From: Neobacillus niacini
GTDB taxonomy: Bacteria; Bacillota; Bacilli; Bacillales; Cytobacillaceae
Direction of reading: 5' to 3'
DNA: 64,000 bases
Assembly: GCF_019749295.1 (NCBI RefSeq)
Contig: NZ_JACWFG010000003.1
Location: 181,800 to 245,799, forward strand
A program made the position numbers and the translations under genes. The notes under the pieces are model-generated. The model did not search any database. It was given only the letters and a program-made list of their open reading frames with translations, and was not told the DNA's origin. Shown piece after piece: positions 1-7,679 of the stretch. The stretch's first letter is position 1, and every line of letters begins with the position of its first letter.

Positions 1-140
1 CCTTCTGGTGAATCATAGCGATGATAATTTTGGTACTCCTCATTTACCCACATAATACCATAATAAAAGAGTATTGTGCATCCGGTGAATATTATAAAAA
101 CCTTTAAGGTTTGTAGTACTACTTTAATAAAAGAGAACAT
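1..140 (-). CDS. yqzK: YqzK family protein (DUF4227), cut by window edge
   Basis: Only the N-terminal 46 codons lie in the window; the gene continues past base 1. It starts at an ATG on the minus strand at 138-140, behind a GGGGGA ribosome binding site. The product begins MFSFIKVVLQTLKVFI and has one hydrophobic membrane segment (about residues 5-28) followed by an acidic, tyrosine-rich stretch. Its size, sequence and place directly downstream of fur match the uncharacterised B. subtilis YqzK, which precedes xerD there. No biochemical function is known to me. Confidence 0.75.
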   Translation of the reverse strand, partial: MFSFIKVVLQTLKVFIIFTGCTILFYYGIMWVNEEYQNYHRYDSPE

Positions 141-266
141 TATATCTTCCCCCAAACAGTTCGCCTAGTAAAAGATATGCCAATTTGTCCATCTTTTATA
201 CCTAATAGTCACTATTTTGGCAGAATTAATTTCTGCGAGAGTTGTGCAAAAAGAATTTATAGACAG

Positions 267-293
267 AAAAAAAGTCCTTTTTTAAGAAAGGAC
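267..293 (-). terminator. Rho-independent terminator after fur
   Basis: On the minus strand a GTCCTTT/AAAGGAC stem with a 6-nt loop is followed by seven T residues. It lies 10 bases past the fur stop codon and separates fur from yqzK. Confidence 0.8.
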
Positions 294-302
294 CTTGTGT
301 TA

Positions 303-767
303 TTATTCGGCATTTTCCTCAGTTTTCCCTTTATCTTGGCAGCGATAGCAAATACCATGGAATGTGAGGCGATGGTCTTTAATTTTAAAGTTCCACCTGC
401 GTTCTACGATGGCTTCCACATCTTCAAGAAGATCTTCTTGAATTTCATCAACTGCTCCACATTCAATGCAAACGAGGTGATGATGGAAATGTGCTGCTCC
501 TTCTTGGCGGAGGTCATAACGCGAGACTCCGTCACCAAAGTTGATTTTATCAACAATCTTTAATTCAGTTAGTAATTCAAGTGTACGATATACCGTTGCT
601 AAACCGATTTCAGGCGATTTTTCTTTAACGAGGAGGTATACATCTTCTGCACTTAAATGATCCTCTTCATGCTCTAACAATACTCGAACGGTTGCTTCAC
701 GTTGAGGTGTTAGCTTATAACTTGATGAATGCAAATGCTTTTTAATTCTCTCAATTCTAGTTTCCAT
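303..767 (-). CDS. fur: Ferric uptake regulator Fur
   Basis: A 154-residue Fur-family metal-dependent repressor, expected to bind iron-uptake promoters when loaded with Fe(II). The N-terminal winged helix contains the family recognition stretch LATVYRTLELL (about 56-66). The dimerisation domain has the His cluster HFHHH (93-97) and two structural zinc pairs, C100/C103 and C140/C143. Both CxxC pairs and the His cluster are typical of Fur; PerR and Zur also belong to the family, but placement beside spoIIM, yqzK and nudF matches B. subtilis fur. The ATG start has a GGGAGGGA-type site upstream. A strong promoter and a possible PerR box lie before it. Confidence 0.93.
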   Translation of the reverse strand: METRIERIKKHLHSSSYKLTPQREATVRVLLEHEEDHLSAEDVYLLVKEKSPEIGLATVYRTLELLTELKIVDKINFGDGVSRYDLRQEGAAHFHHHLVCIECGAVDEIQEDLLEDVEAIVERRWNFKIKDHRLTFHGICYRCQDKGKTEENAE

Positions 768-799
768 CCCGAAGTCCCTCCCTCGCCGCTGCTATTCTC

Positions 800-827
800 A
801 TTATAACAGATGAGAAAGAGGTGTCAA
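800..827 (-). promoter_or_regulatory. SigA-type promoter of fur
   Basis: On the minus strand TTGACA (822-827) and TATAAT (800-805) are both perfect consensus hexamers separated by 16 bp, about 35 bases upstream of the fur start codon. Confidence 0.75.
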
Positions 828-828
828 A

Positions 829-843
829 ATAAAATTATTATAA
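829..843 (-). promoter_or_regulatory. Candidate PerR/Fur-type box upstream of fur
   Basis: The 15-mer ATAAAATTATTATAA matches the palindromic Per-box consensus TTATAATNATTATAA at all but two defined positions and directly abuts the -35 hexamer. A second similar 15-mer lies at 869-883, overlapping the end of spoIIM. B. subtilis fur is known to be PerR-controlled; regulation here is inferred. The region is very AT-rich, so chance matches are possible. Confidence 0.45.
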
Positions 844-877
844 ACAAGATATTATATTTTATATTAAGTGATAATAA

Positions 878-1522
878 TTATAAATTGAGTGTGCCCATCA
901 TGGTTTTCATCAGCCATGGTGAAACGTAAGCCTCCACTCCTGAAGCAGCAGAGATAAGAACTACAGCAGCTACGAAGGTGAGAATATAGTTTTTAAAGAA
1001 TGGTAATATCGGCTGCCCATACGTTTTAAAAAATTGTTTTTTTATCATTCTCAATGAGAATATAACGGATAAAGCAGCCATTAGAATGAAAACGGGAATG
1101 ATAATCAAATTTTGTGGCAGAATTGACACAAATGCGAGTAAAAATCCCTTCAGCCCCAATTGACTTACTAGGAAACCAACTGTAAATCCTACCACCAATC
1201 CTTTGATAAATAATAGAATGAGAATAACAGGCAGTCCGATAATTGATATTCCCAGGATCCAAATGAGTCCAATGAACTTACTGTTATGAAGAAAGCTTTG
1301 AGCAAATAAGTCATTATTTTCTGCGACTTTTCCATTTAGAATTTGTCCAAAGAATTGTGATAAATAATAAAATAAATCTTCCTTTTGGGTGATGCTCATG
1401 CTATTCACAACAATTGCCCCAAAAATTACACCCATTAAAAATAATATAACAATAAATAAAAAAATTGAGGAATGCTCACGGAAATAACTAGCGGCATCGT
1501 TCTGGTACAATCGTTTCTTCAT
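878..1522 (-). CDS. spoIIM: Stage II sporulation protein M
   Basis: A 214-residue polytopic membrane protein matching SpoIIM, part of the SpoIID-SpoIIM-SpoIIP complex that remodels septal peptidoglycan during engulfment of the forespore. The N-terminus MKKRLYQNDAASYFREH is cytoplasmic and basic; it is followed by about five hydrophobic segments (roughly 20-42, 80-106, 110-135, 138-160, 185-205). The ATG is preceded by GGAGGGA. It sits next to fur as in B. subtilis. A sigma-E-like promoter lies upstream, consistent with mother-cell expression. Confidence 0.92.
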   Translation of the reverse strand: MKKRLYQNDAASYFREHSSIFLFIVILFLMGVIFGAIVVNSMSITQKEDLFYYLSQFFGQILNGKVAENNDLFAQSFLHNSKFIGLIWILGISIIGLPVILILLFIKGLVVGFTVGFLVSQLGLKGFLLAFVSILPQNLIIIPVFILMAALSVIFSLRMIKKQFFKTYGQPILPFFKNYILTFVAAVVLISAASGVEAYVSPWLMKTMMGTLNL

Positions 1523-1558
1523 CTGCAGTCCCTCCTATTTCTCCTAATCAGTTATTAC

Positions 1559-1587
1559 ATTTTATGCCTCTCTATTATTTCTATGAC
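1559..1587 (-). promoter_or_regulatory. Candidate sigma-E promoter of spoIIM
   Basis: On the minus strand GTCATAG (1581-1587) and CATAAAAT (1559-1566) are separated by 14 bp, close to the sigma-E pattern (KMATATT and CATACAHT). It lies about 40 bases before the spoIIM start. SpoIIM is sigma-E dependent in B. subtilis. Confidence 0.5.
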
Positions 1588-1618
1588 GACATTTTAATAG
1601 ATTTTCATTTTTGCGAGT

Positions 1619-1657
1619 CAAAAAAACCTGGCAGAATTAGTGACTCTGGCAGGTTTT
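1619..1657 (-). terminator. Terminator after the nudF-EndoQ pair
   Basis: On the minus strand AACCTGCCAGA pairs with TCTGCCAGGTT (one internal mismatch) and is followed by a run of T. It lies just past the stop of the EndoQ-like gene. Confidence 0.7.
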
Positions 1658-1673
1658 CATTAGATTTATTAAA

Positions 1674-2837
1674 TTAGTGTGCAATTTTGCCGTATTTTCC
1701 GCCGCCGCCGGCTGCTAAAGTTACTTTTCCTTCTCTAGCTTTCATGATGAGGCCGGCAATTTTTGATGGAACCACTTCGTTTAATGCTTGATAAGGAACC
1801 TCATGCAAAATGGCCATTTCTGAACCAAAATGGTTGACGAGTTTTTCAAGTAATTTTGGTCCCAATCCTGGAATAAAGTCTAGCGGTACTTGATGAACAT
1901 AGGGAGGACGTCCTTCTGGACTCTCTTCTGCTGTCTTCAGTTCAAGAATCCGTTGTGCTACCCCTTTAACAATTTGACTTTTTCCACACTGAGAGCAAAT
2001 TTGATCATCTTCATGTGCTGGATACAAGCATTTTGCACAGACGGTTTTGTGATATTTACCCAGGAGCGGATCTAACCCATAGTTTGCAACAATATGCCGT
2101 CCCTCTTCCTTTCTTAACGCCATTCCCAATTCTTTAAATGAGGGTTCCTTCATTGATATTACCTGATATTCTCGGGCAATTTTTGCTAAGGAGTGTGCAT
2201 CAGAATTAGTAACAAAGGTATAGCTGTGTAACTCTTCTATTTGATCCGCCATCTTTGTATTAGAACTTAAACCTAGTTCGATGCCATCGATCAAGCTGGG
2301 ATCAAATACTTCAGTTAATGATTTATGGACACCCTTGCCGTAAAGACTTTTAAAAGGAGTAAACACATGAGCGGGAATAAATATTCCACCGAGTTCTTTT
2401 ACTTTTTTTTGCAATTCAAGGCCTGATGCATAAATTCGCTGTGAGCTTAACTGAACATTTTTCAAATGACCAGACAGCCAATTTGAGAACTCTCTCATGA
2501 TTTTTATAGTAGGAAAATAACAAAGTACATGTATCGGTCCATTACATTGTTCATCATAGATTTCTAACTCCGAACCGGGAATAACCGTTAAATCCCCGAA
2601 AGCCAAACCGCCATCTGGATGTTCTACAATGTCTCCACAGGTAACTAGACTTTCCATTTCGAGAATCACTTCTGGTGAGTGGCTATCAATTATTCCGACC
2701 ATATTCAGCCCTTTTTCATGCCGGGCATGCTCAATGATATTGGTAAACGTTAAGGATTTGGCACCTGTTATTTTCACAGGCTTGCCGGTCCAGGTTCTCC
2801 CGATATGAATATGTAAATCTACATAATAGGTTTTCAT
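1674..2837 (-). CDS. Endonuclease Q family PHP-domain protein (TIGR00375-like)
   Basis: A 387-residue protein with three parts. The N-terminal PHP phosphoesterase domain has DLHIHIG (about 7-13), DSHSP (about 51-55) and NSDAHS (about 211-216). A four-cysteine zinc ribbon follows (C267, C270, C281, C284). At the C-terminus is a helix-hairpin-helix stretch, DFIPGLGPKLLEKL (about 321-334). This architecture is that of EndoQ, which nicks DNA 5' of deaminated bases (uracil, hypoxanthine, xanthine) and is known from archaea and some Bacillus. The ATG start overlaps the stop of nudF by 4 bp, so the two are co-transcribed; nudF also belongs to nucleotide clean-up. The glycine- and basic-rich tail (AGGGGKYGK) is unusual but may be family-typical. 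Confidence 0.82.
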   Translation of the reverse strand: MKTYYVDLHIHIGRTWTGKPVKITGAKSLTFTNIIEHARHEKGLNMVGIIDSHSPEVILEMESLVTCGDIVEHPDGGLAFGDLTVIPGSELEIYDEQCNGPIHVLCYFPTIKIMREFSNWLSGHLKNVQLSSQRIYASGLELQKKVKELGGIFIPAHVFTPFKSLYGKGVHKSLTEVFDPSLIDGIELGLSSNTKMADQIEELHSYTFVTNSDAHSLAKIAREYQVISMKEPSFKELGMALRKEEGRHIVANYGLDPLLGKYHKTVCAKCLYPAHEDDQICSQCGKSQIVKGVAQRILELKTAEESPEGRPPYVHQVPLDFIPGLGPKLLEKLVNHFGSEMAILHEVPYQALNEVVPSKIAGLIMKAREGKVTLAAGGGGKYGKIAH

Positions 2838-3388
2838 TTTTTTACTAATGCCTCTTGCAACTGCAAGTATTGAACAGCATAGGCAGTTTTGGCATCATAA
2901 ATTTTTTGTTCCTTAATATATTGAATCGCTTCATCTAGTGTTATTTCCTCAAGGTTCACAAACTCATCTTCATCAAGAGCTGCAGAATTTTCCTTTTTTG
3001 TCAGTCCTTTCGCTGCATACAGATGAACAATCTCATCTGCAAATCCAGGTGATGTATAGAACGAGATAAGCAGCTCCAGACTTTCACATTCATACCCTGT
3101 CTCTTCCTCTAACTCACGGCGCGCACATAAAGCAGGTTCTTCGCCTTTTTCTAATTTACCTGCGGGAATTTCAACTATGGTCCGTTCTAGAGCTTTACGA
3201 AATTGCTCTACCATAACAATTTTGTTTTCATTCGTAATTGCTAAAATTGCCACAGCACCTGGGTGTTTAATAATCTCCCTTTTTGACTGATTACCATTTG
3301 GGAGTTCAACATCCTGTAGTTGCAGGGTTATTATCTTTCCAGAATAAATCTCTTCACTATGTAATGTCTTTTCGTTTAGGTTCTTCAT
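2834..3388 (-). CDS. nudF: ADP-ribose pyrophosphatase (Nudix hydrolase)
   Basis: A 184-residue Nudix hydrolase of the ADP-ribose pyrophosphatase group, expected to split ADP-ribose into AMP and ribose 5-phosphate. The complete Nudix box runs from G77 to G98, with the metal-binding core RRELEEETG. The upstream stretch PGAVAILAI and the downstream F-TSPGF-E motif (ISFYTSPGFADEIV) are typical of ADPRase. It is the first gene of a pair with the EndoQ-like gene and diverges from mciZ, as nudF does in B. subtilis. Confidence 0.9.
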   Translation of the reverse strand: MKNLNEKTLHSEEIYSGKIITLQLQDVELPNGNQSKREIIKHPGAVAILAITNENKIVMVEQFRKALERTIVEIPAGKLEKGEEPALCARRELEEETGYECESLELLISFYTSPGFADEIVHLYAAKGLTKKENSAALDEDEFVNLEEITLDEAIQYIKEQKIYDAKTAYAVQYLQLQEALVKK

Positions 3389-3416
3389 CTATGTCAACTC
3401 CTGTTCTAATTTTTGT

Positions 3417-3445
3417 ATATGCGCTCATACATTTTACCATACATT
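3417..3445 (+). promoter_or_regulatory. Candidate sigma-E promoter(s) of mciZ
   Basis: Two copies of CATACATT, a perfect match to the sigma-E -10 pattern CATACAHT, occur in tandem at 3426-3433 and 3438-3445. The second has an ATA -35 core (3417-3419) 18 bp upstream. The first leaves more room for a 5' leader before the ribosome binding site at 3450. B. subtilis mciZ is reported to be expressed in the mother cell. Confidence 0.5.
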
Positions 3446-3462
3446 ATTTGGAGGGGTATGGG

Positions 3463-3594
3463 ATGAAGGTATACGTGCATGATAAAGGAATTATTCTAGT
3501 TGGTAAGGGCTGGGAGATTGTACAAAAGTTAAAGGAATATAATAAAGAGTATTCTACTGTTGCACAATGGCTGGAAAAAGTTGCCCCAAAATAA
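3463..3594 (+). CDS. mciZ: MciZ, peptide inhibitor of FtsZ ring formation
   Basis: A 43-residue peptide beginning MKVYVHDKGIILVGKGWEI. It aligns by eye with B. subtilis MciZ (about 40 residues), sharing the MKV start, the KG-VLVGK-WEI core, a KLKEY segment and a W near the C-terminus. MciZ binds the FtsZ C-terminal domain, caps filaments and blocks Z-ring assembly in the sporulating mother cell. The ATG at 3463 has a GGAGGGG site 7 nt upstream. Its position between divergent nudF and yqkF is the same as in B. subtilis. Confidence 0.85.
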   Translation: MKVYVHDKGIILVGKGWEIVQKLKEYNKEYSTVAQWLEKVAPK

Positions 3595-3659
3595 TCTCTT
3601 AATTTGTAGTCTTCCCCGGATTTTCGTAAAATTATAGAAAAGGACGGGGTGAATCTATT

Positions 3660-4571
3660 ATGAAAAAAAGAAAACTTGGAAATTCAGATTTATGGGTAAC
3701 AGAGCTAGGTTTAGGCTGCATGTCGATTGGCACAGAGGAGAAAGCAGCTAGAGAGATTATTGAGACTGCATTAGATGAGGGAATTAATTATTTTGACACT
3801 GCAGATTTATATGATTTTGGTGAAAATGAAAGAATCGTCGGGTCTGCTCTAAAACATGTACGTGAAAACGTCATCCTTGCCTCCAAGGTTGGAAACCGGT
3901 GGAACCAGGATAAATCAGGCTGGTCCTGGGATCCCTCCAAATCGTATATAAAAGAAGCAGTTAAGCAAAGCCTGAAACGTCTTGATACTGACTACATTGA
4001 TTTATACCAGCTGCATGGCGGGACACTCGAGGACCGGATCGAGGAAACGATAGATGCCTTTGAAGAATTGAAGTCTGAGGGCTATATTCGCTATTTTGGA
4101 ATTTCATCGATTCGTCCCAATGTTATCCGCGAATATGTAAAGAAGTCTCACATTGTTTCCGTTATGATGCAATATAGTATTTTAGACCGCCGCCCAGAAG
4201 AAGAAGCATTGCCACTACTTCATGAACACGGTGTTAGTGTAGTAACACGCGGCCCGCTCGCAAAAGGACTTCTAAGTGATAAAATGCTCGAAAAGGTGTC
4301 ACCAAAAGGTTATCAAGACTATATTCAGGATGAGCTCCTTTCTGTATTACCAATGTTAAAGGACAAACTAGCAAGTGAACGCTCTTTTACCGAAGTAGCT
4401 CTTCAATATAATTTGTCACACCCTGCTGTTGCCTCTGTCATTGCAGGAGCCAGCAGTCCACAACAGGTTAAAGCTAATGCCAGCGCAATTAATAGTCCAT
4501 CTTTGACAGGTGATGAGCTAGCGATTATTAAAGCAATTTCTAAGGCAAATCTTTATAAAGAACATCGTTAA
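3660..4571 (+). CDS. yqkF: Aldo/keto reductase YqkF
   Basis: A 303-residue NAD(P)H-dependent oxidoreductase with the TIM-barrel aldo/keto reductase fold. The catalytic tetrad is visible as D46 and Y51 (in YFDTADLYDFGENE), K76 (ASKVG) and H119 (YQLHGG). The C-terminal cofactor signature lies near VIAGASSPQQV. The physiological substrate is unknown. The start has a GGGGTG-type site (GACGGGGTG). The gene ends at a hairpin shared with convergent yqkE. Confidence 0.88.
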   Translation: MKKRKLGNSDLWVTELGLGCMSIGTEEKAAREIIETALDEGINYFDTADLYDFGENERIVGSALKHVRENVILASKVGNRWNQDKSGWSWDPSKSYIKEAVKQSLKRLDTDYIDLYQLHGGTLEDRIEETIDAFEELKSEGYIRYFGISSIRPNVIREYVKKSHIVSVMMQYSILDRRPEEEALPLLHEHGVSVVTRGPLAKGLLSDKMLEKVSPKGYQDYIQDELLSVLPMLKDKLASERSFTEVALQYNLSHPAVASVIAGASSPQQVKANASAINSPSLTGDELAIIKAISKANLYKEHR

Positions 4572-4580
4572 CATAGTAAA

Positions 4581-4601
4581 AGGAGAGCCCTCGGCTCTCC
4601 T
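4581..4601. terminator. Convergent terminator between yqkF and yqkE
   Basis: A perfect 9-bp stem AGGAGAGCC/GGCTCTCCT with a 3-nt loop, with A-rich sequence on the left and T-rich on the right. It overlaps the yqkE stop codon and can serve both convergent genes. Confidence 0.7.
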
Positions 4602-4854
4602 ATTTATATTCCTTCCAGTTCATGCCGCTTTCGTTTAACAGCTCCTCAAAGGATTTATTCTTTTCCTTTAAACGGCGCTCTTCGCGTTTCCTCTGCATTT
4701 CTTCTTCTCTTTTACGCTCCTCGGCGGCCTTCAACTGATCCTGCTGTTCTTTTAACTGCTTGATTAATTCTGGATTAATCATATCTTTAAGCGTTACCGC
4801 TGCTTCTTCTATTTTTGGTTTAGATTGGTTTTTTTGTTTCGATTTCTTTTTCAT
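4600..4854 (-). CDS. yqkE: YqkE family protein (DUF3886)
   Basis: An 84-residue, highly charged protein that should form one long helix or coiled coil. Residues about 35-70 are almost all E, K, R, Q and A, and the N-terminus is lysine-rich (MKKKSKQKNQSKPK). The C-terminal LNESGMNWKEYK is conserved in the family. There is no signal peptide or membrane segment. The function is unknown. Position next to yqkF matches B. subtilis yqkE. Confidence 0.8.
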   Translation of the reverse strand: MKKKSKQKNQSKPKIEEAAVTLKDMINPELIKQLKEQQDQLKAAEERKREEEMQRKREERRLKEKNKSFEELLNESGMNWKEYK

Positions 4855-4908
4855 CCTAAACTCCCCCTGTTATCATCAATTCTTAAATATTATAGCAATT
4901 TTTAATAG

Positions 4909-4940
4909 AAAAAGCAGGCTGCCCTGTTACACAGCCTGCT
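4909..4940 (-). terminator. Terminator after the thl-scoA-scoB operon
   Basis: On the minus strand AGCAGGCTG pairs perfectly with CAGCCTGCT and is followed by TTTTTC, 9 bases past the scoB stop. Confidence 0.85.
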
Positions 4941-4948
4941 GACCCTTT

Positions 4949-5605
4949 TTAATAAGCTTCCAATACCACGTTGTCATCCACTGTCAAAGAGGCTTCTGTC
5001 GAATTTATTACATCCTCAACTGTAAACCCCGAGGCCACTTCAACTAGTCTCAAACCTGAATCACTTACATCCATTACCGCCCGCTCGGTGATAATTCGAT
5101 GAACAACACCTTTTCCTGTTAACGGTAATGTACATTGTTTTAGTATTTTTGATTCGCACCGTTTGTTGACATGCTCCATAATAACAATGATTTTCTGAGC
5201 TCCATGGACCAGATCCATGGCACCACCCATACCTTTAATCATCTTACCAGGAATCATCCAGTTTGCGAGGTCTCCTTTTTCAGAAACCTCCATGCCTCCT
5301 AGAATGGCTATATTAATGTGTCCGCCACGAATCATTGCAAAAGATTCAGCACTATCAAAATATGAAGCTCCGCTAATCGCAGTTACCGTTTCTTTTCCGG
5401 CATTGATTAAATCAGGATCAACCTCTTCTTCCGTTGGATAAGGACCAATTCCAAGCAGTCCATTTTCTGATTGCAGTACAACCTGTTTATTTTCTGATAT
5501 ATAATTGGCAACCAGTGTCGGCATACCGATTCCTAAATTTACATAAAATCCGTCCTCTATTTCTTTCTCTGCCCTTATTGCAATTCTCTCTCTAACAGAG
5601 ACCAT
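4949..5605 (-). CDS. scoB: 3-oxoacid CoA-transferase, subunit B
   Basis: A 218-residue CoA-transferase beta subunit, which with the alpha subunit moves CoA between succinyl-CoA (or acetyl-CoA) and acetoacetate. The catalytic glutamate motif SENGLLG is present (about residues 46-52), with the family signatures [11 protein letters not shown] and [12 protein letters not shown] prefer the ATG at 5603-5605, 9-11 nt after a GGAGGGAG site, over an upstream in-frame TTG at 5626. It lies 23 bp after scoA with thiolase upstream. The exact acyl-CoA preference (succinyl, acetyl or butyryl) cannot be read from the sequence. Confidence 0.87.
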   Translation of the reverse strand: MVSVRERIAIRAEKEIEDGFYVNLGIGMPTLVANYISENKQVVLQSENGLLGIGPYPTEEEVDPDLINAGKETVTAISGASYFDSAESFAMIRGGHINIAILGGMEVSEKGDLANWMIPGKMIKGMGGAMDLVHGAQKIIVIMEHVNKRCESKILKQCTLPLTGKGVVHRIITERAVMDVSDSGLRLVEVASGFTVEDVINSTEASLTVDDNVVLEAY

Positions 5606-5628
5606 TGGCACTCTCTCCCTCCACAAAT

Positions 5629-6318
5629 CTATTTTCTAACTGTCATTCTCTCAATCCGTTTTTGCTGCTGTCCTTCTATAATCATCTGAACGTAAACGCT
5701 TGGAGTGTGAATGAAATTAGGGTCGAGTTCACCAATTTCATAGAGTGTTTCTACTTCAGCAATCGTTACTTTTCCAGCTGCTGCAATCATTGGATTAAAG
5801 TTTCGTGCGGTTTTGTGATACACAAGATTCCCCATCTTGTCACCTTTCCATGCTCTAACAAGACTAAAGTCAGCAGTCAATGCTTCCTCCAGCAGATACT
5901 CCCTGCCATTAAAGACCTTTGTTTCCTTGCCATCGGCAATGGGTGTTCCTACACCGGCAGGAGTATAAAAGGCAGGTATCCCTGCTCCCCCAGCTCTGAT
6001 TTTTTCTGCTAATGTTCCTTGTGGTGTTAGTTCTACTTCAAGCTCGCCAGCAAGTACCTGTCTTTCAAACTCTTTATTTTCACCCACATAAGAGCCTATC
6101 ATTTTTTTTATCTGTTTATTTTTCAACAAAGGTCCAAGACCCCAGTCATCGACTCCACAATTATTGGAAATAACTGTTAATTCCTTTACCCCTTTTTCTA
6201 CCAATGCTAAGATTAGATTTTCAGGAATGCCGCACAAGCCGAAACCGCCCACCATCAACGTCGCGCCATCTTGAATCTCAGCTACTGCTTCCTGAAAGGA
6301 AGTACTGATTTTCTTCAT
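5629..6318 (-). CDS. scoA: 3-oxoacid CoA-transferase, subunit A
   Basis: A 229-residue CoA-transferase alpha subunit. The CoA-binding signature [14 protein letters not shown] lies at about residues 22-35, followed by SNNCG and a GTPxADGKE segment. It pairs with scoB immediately downstream and with a thiolase upstream. Together they would activate acetoacetate to acetoacetyl-CoA and cleave it to two acetyl-CoA, the usual end of leucine or ketone-body use. Confidence 0.87.
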   Translation of the reverse strand: MKKISTSFQEAVAEIQDGATLMVGGFGLCGIPENLILALVEKGVKELTVISNNCGVDDWGLGPLLKNKQIKKMIGSYVGENKEFERQVLAGELEVELTPQGTLAEKIRAGGAGIPAFYTPAGVGTPIADGKETKVFNGREYLLEEALTADFSLVRAWKGDKMGNLVYHKTARNFNPMIAAAGKVTIAEVETLYEIGELDPNFIHTPSVYVQMIIEGQQQKRIERMTVRK

Positions 6319-6345
6319 ACTGTTTGATCTCCCCTCATTGTAGAC

Positions 6346-7533
6346 TTACACAAGTTCAACCACTGTTGCTACACCTTGGCCTCCGCCAATACAAAGTGTT
6401 GCCAATCCTTTATGAGCATTTCTACGTTTCATTTCATGTATTAACGTCACTAAAACCCTGGCTCCACTCGCGCCGATTGGGTGACCGAGGGCAATAGCTC
6501 CGCCATTTACATTTAGGATTTCTTTATTAAAATGAAGTTCACGATCAACCGCCAGCGATTGAGCCGCAAAGGCTTCATTAGCTTCGATTAAATCAAATTC
6601 CTCTATTGAAAGAGATGTTTTTTCCAGGACCTTTCTTACTGCTGGTACCGGTCCAATTCCCATAATGCTTGGATCCACACCAGCGCTGGCATTTCCTCTA
6701 ATCGTAACAATTGGTTTTATCCCTAATTCGTCTGCTTTTTTCCTGCTCATTACAACTACAGCCGCTGCTCCATCATTGATACCTGAAGCATTTCCAGCTG
6801 TAACGCTGCCATCTTTTTTAAAGGCAGGTCGCAATCCAGCAAGTTTTTCTACTGTACTCCCTTTTTTCGGGTATTCATCTGTATCAAAAATGATTGGCTG
6901 CCCTTTGCGTTGTGGAATAATAACAGGGACAATTTCATCTTTAAATTTACCGGCTTCAATTGCCTTTACTGCCTTTTCCTGACTCCAAGCAGCAAATTCG
7001 TCCTGTTCTTCTCTGGTTAAATTGTACTTTTCACATAAATTTTCTGCTGTTACACCCATATGATATCGATTAAAGGCACAATGAAGTCCATCTTCTAGTA
7101 AAGTATCAATTAACTTTTGATCGCCCATTTTAAAGCCTTCACGTGCATTTTTTAGAATATATGGTGCTTGACTCATATTTTCCATCCCGCCAGCAACAAC
7201 AACATCCGCTTCTCCTGCTAAAATTGCCTGCGTCGCAAGGTGCACGGCTTTTAATCCAGATCCGCACAATTTATTTATCGTCATCGAGGAAACGCTTTCA
7301 GGAATTCCCGCAGCAATAGCAGCCTGTCTGGCAGGATTTTGACCAAGACCTGCTTGCAGAACATTCCCTAATATAACCTCGTCTACTAACTCTGGTTTCA
7401 GACCTGCTTGTTCAAGCGCTCCTTTGATAACAGTTGCGCCTAATTCTGGGGCTGATACATTTTTTAAGCTTCCATTAAAATTCCCTATTGCAGTACGGAC
7501 TGCACTAACAATTACTACCTCTGTTGGACTCAT
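6346..7533 (-). CDS. Acetyl-CoA C-acetyltransferase (thiolase)
   Basis: A 395-residue biosynthetic/degradative type II thiolase that interconverts two acetyl-CoA and acetoacetyl-CoA. The acyl-carrying cysteine is C90 in [11 protein letters not shown]; the C-terminal catalytic His and Cys lie in [12 protein letters not shown] and LCIGGGQG. The length is standard. It is the first gene of an operon with scoAB. Upstream on the minus strand is a TTGACA hexamer (reverse complement at 7603-7608), but its -10 is weak. Candidates for the name include atoB, thlA and mmgA, so no symbol is given. Confidence 0.9.
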   Translation of the reverse strand: MSPTEVVIVSAVRTAIGNFNGSLKNVSAPELGATVIKGALEQAGLKPELVDEVILGNVLQAGLGQNPARQAAIAAGIPESVSSMTINKLCGSGLKAVHLATQAILAGEADVVVAGGMENMSQAPYILKNAREGFKMGDQKLIDTLLEDGLHCAFNRYHMGVTAENLCEKYNLTREEQDEFAAWSQEKAVKAIEAGKFKDEIVPVIIPQRKGQPIIFDTDEYPKKGSTVEKLAGLRPAFKKDGSVTAGNASGINDGAAAVVVMSRKKADELGIKPIVTIRGNASAGVDPSIMGIGPVPAVRKVLEKTSLSIEEFDLIEANEAFAAQSLAVDRELHFNKEILNVNGGAIALGHPIGASGARVLVTLIHEMKRRNAHKGLATLCIGGGQGVATVVELV

Positions 7534-7623
7534 TATCTTTCGCTCCTTTTTAGTCGTTTTACCTTTACTAATTCGAGTGCAAACTTAGAAAACCCTCTTA
7601 TTTTGTCAAAATTTCTATTATTC

Positions 7624-7653
7624 TTGATTTTTAGATTTCAACGCCTCTACAAT
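7624..7653 (+). promoter_or_regulatory. Candidate SigA promoter of mvaB
   Basis: TTGATT (7624-7629) and TACAAT (7648-7653) with an 18-bp spacer, about 27 bases before the mvaB start. Confidence 0.5.
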
Positions 7654-7679
7654 GAGAGTATGAAGGTTCGAGGGGGAAA

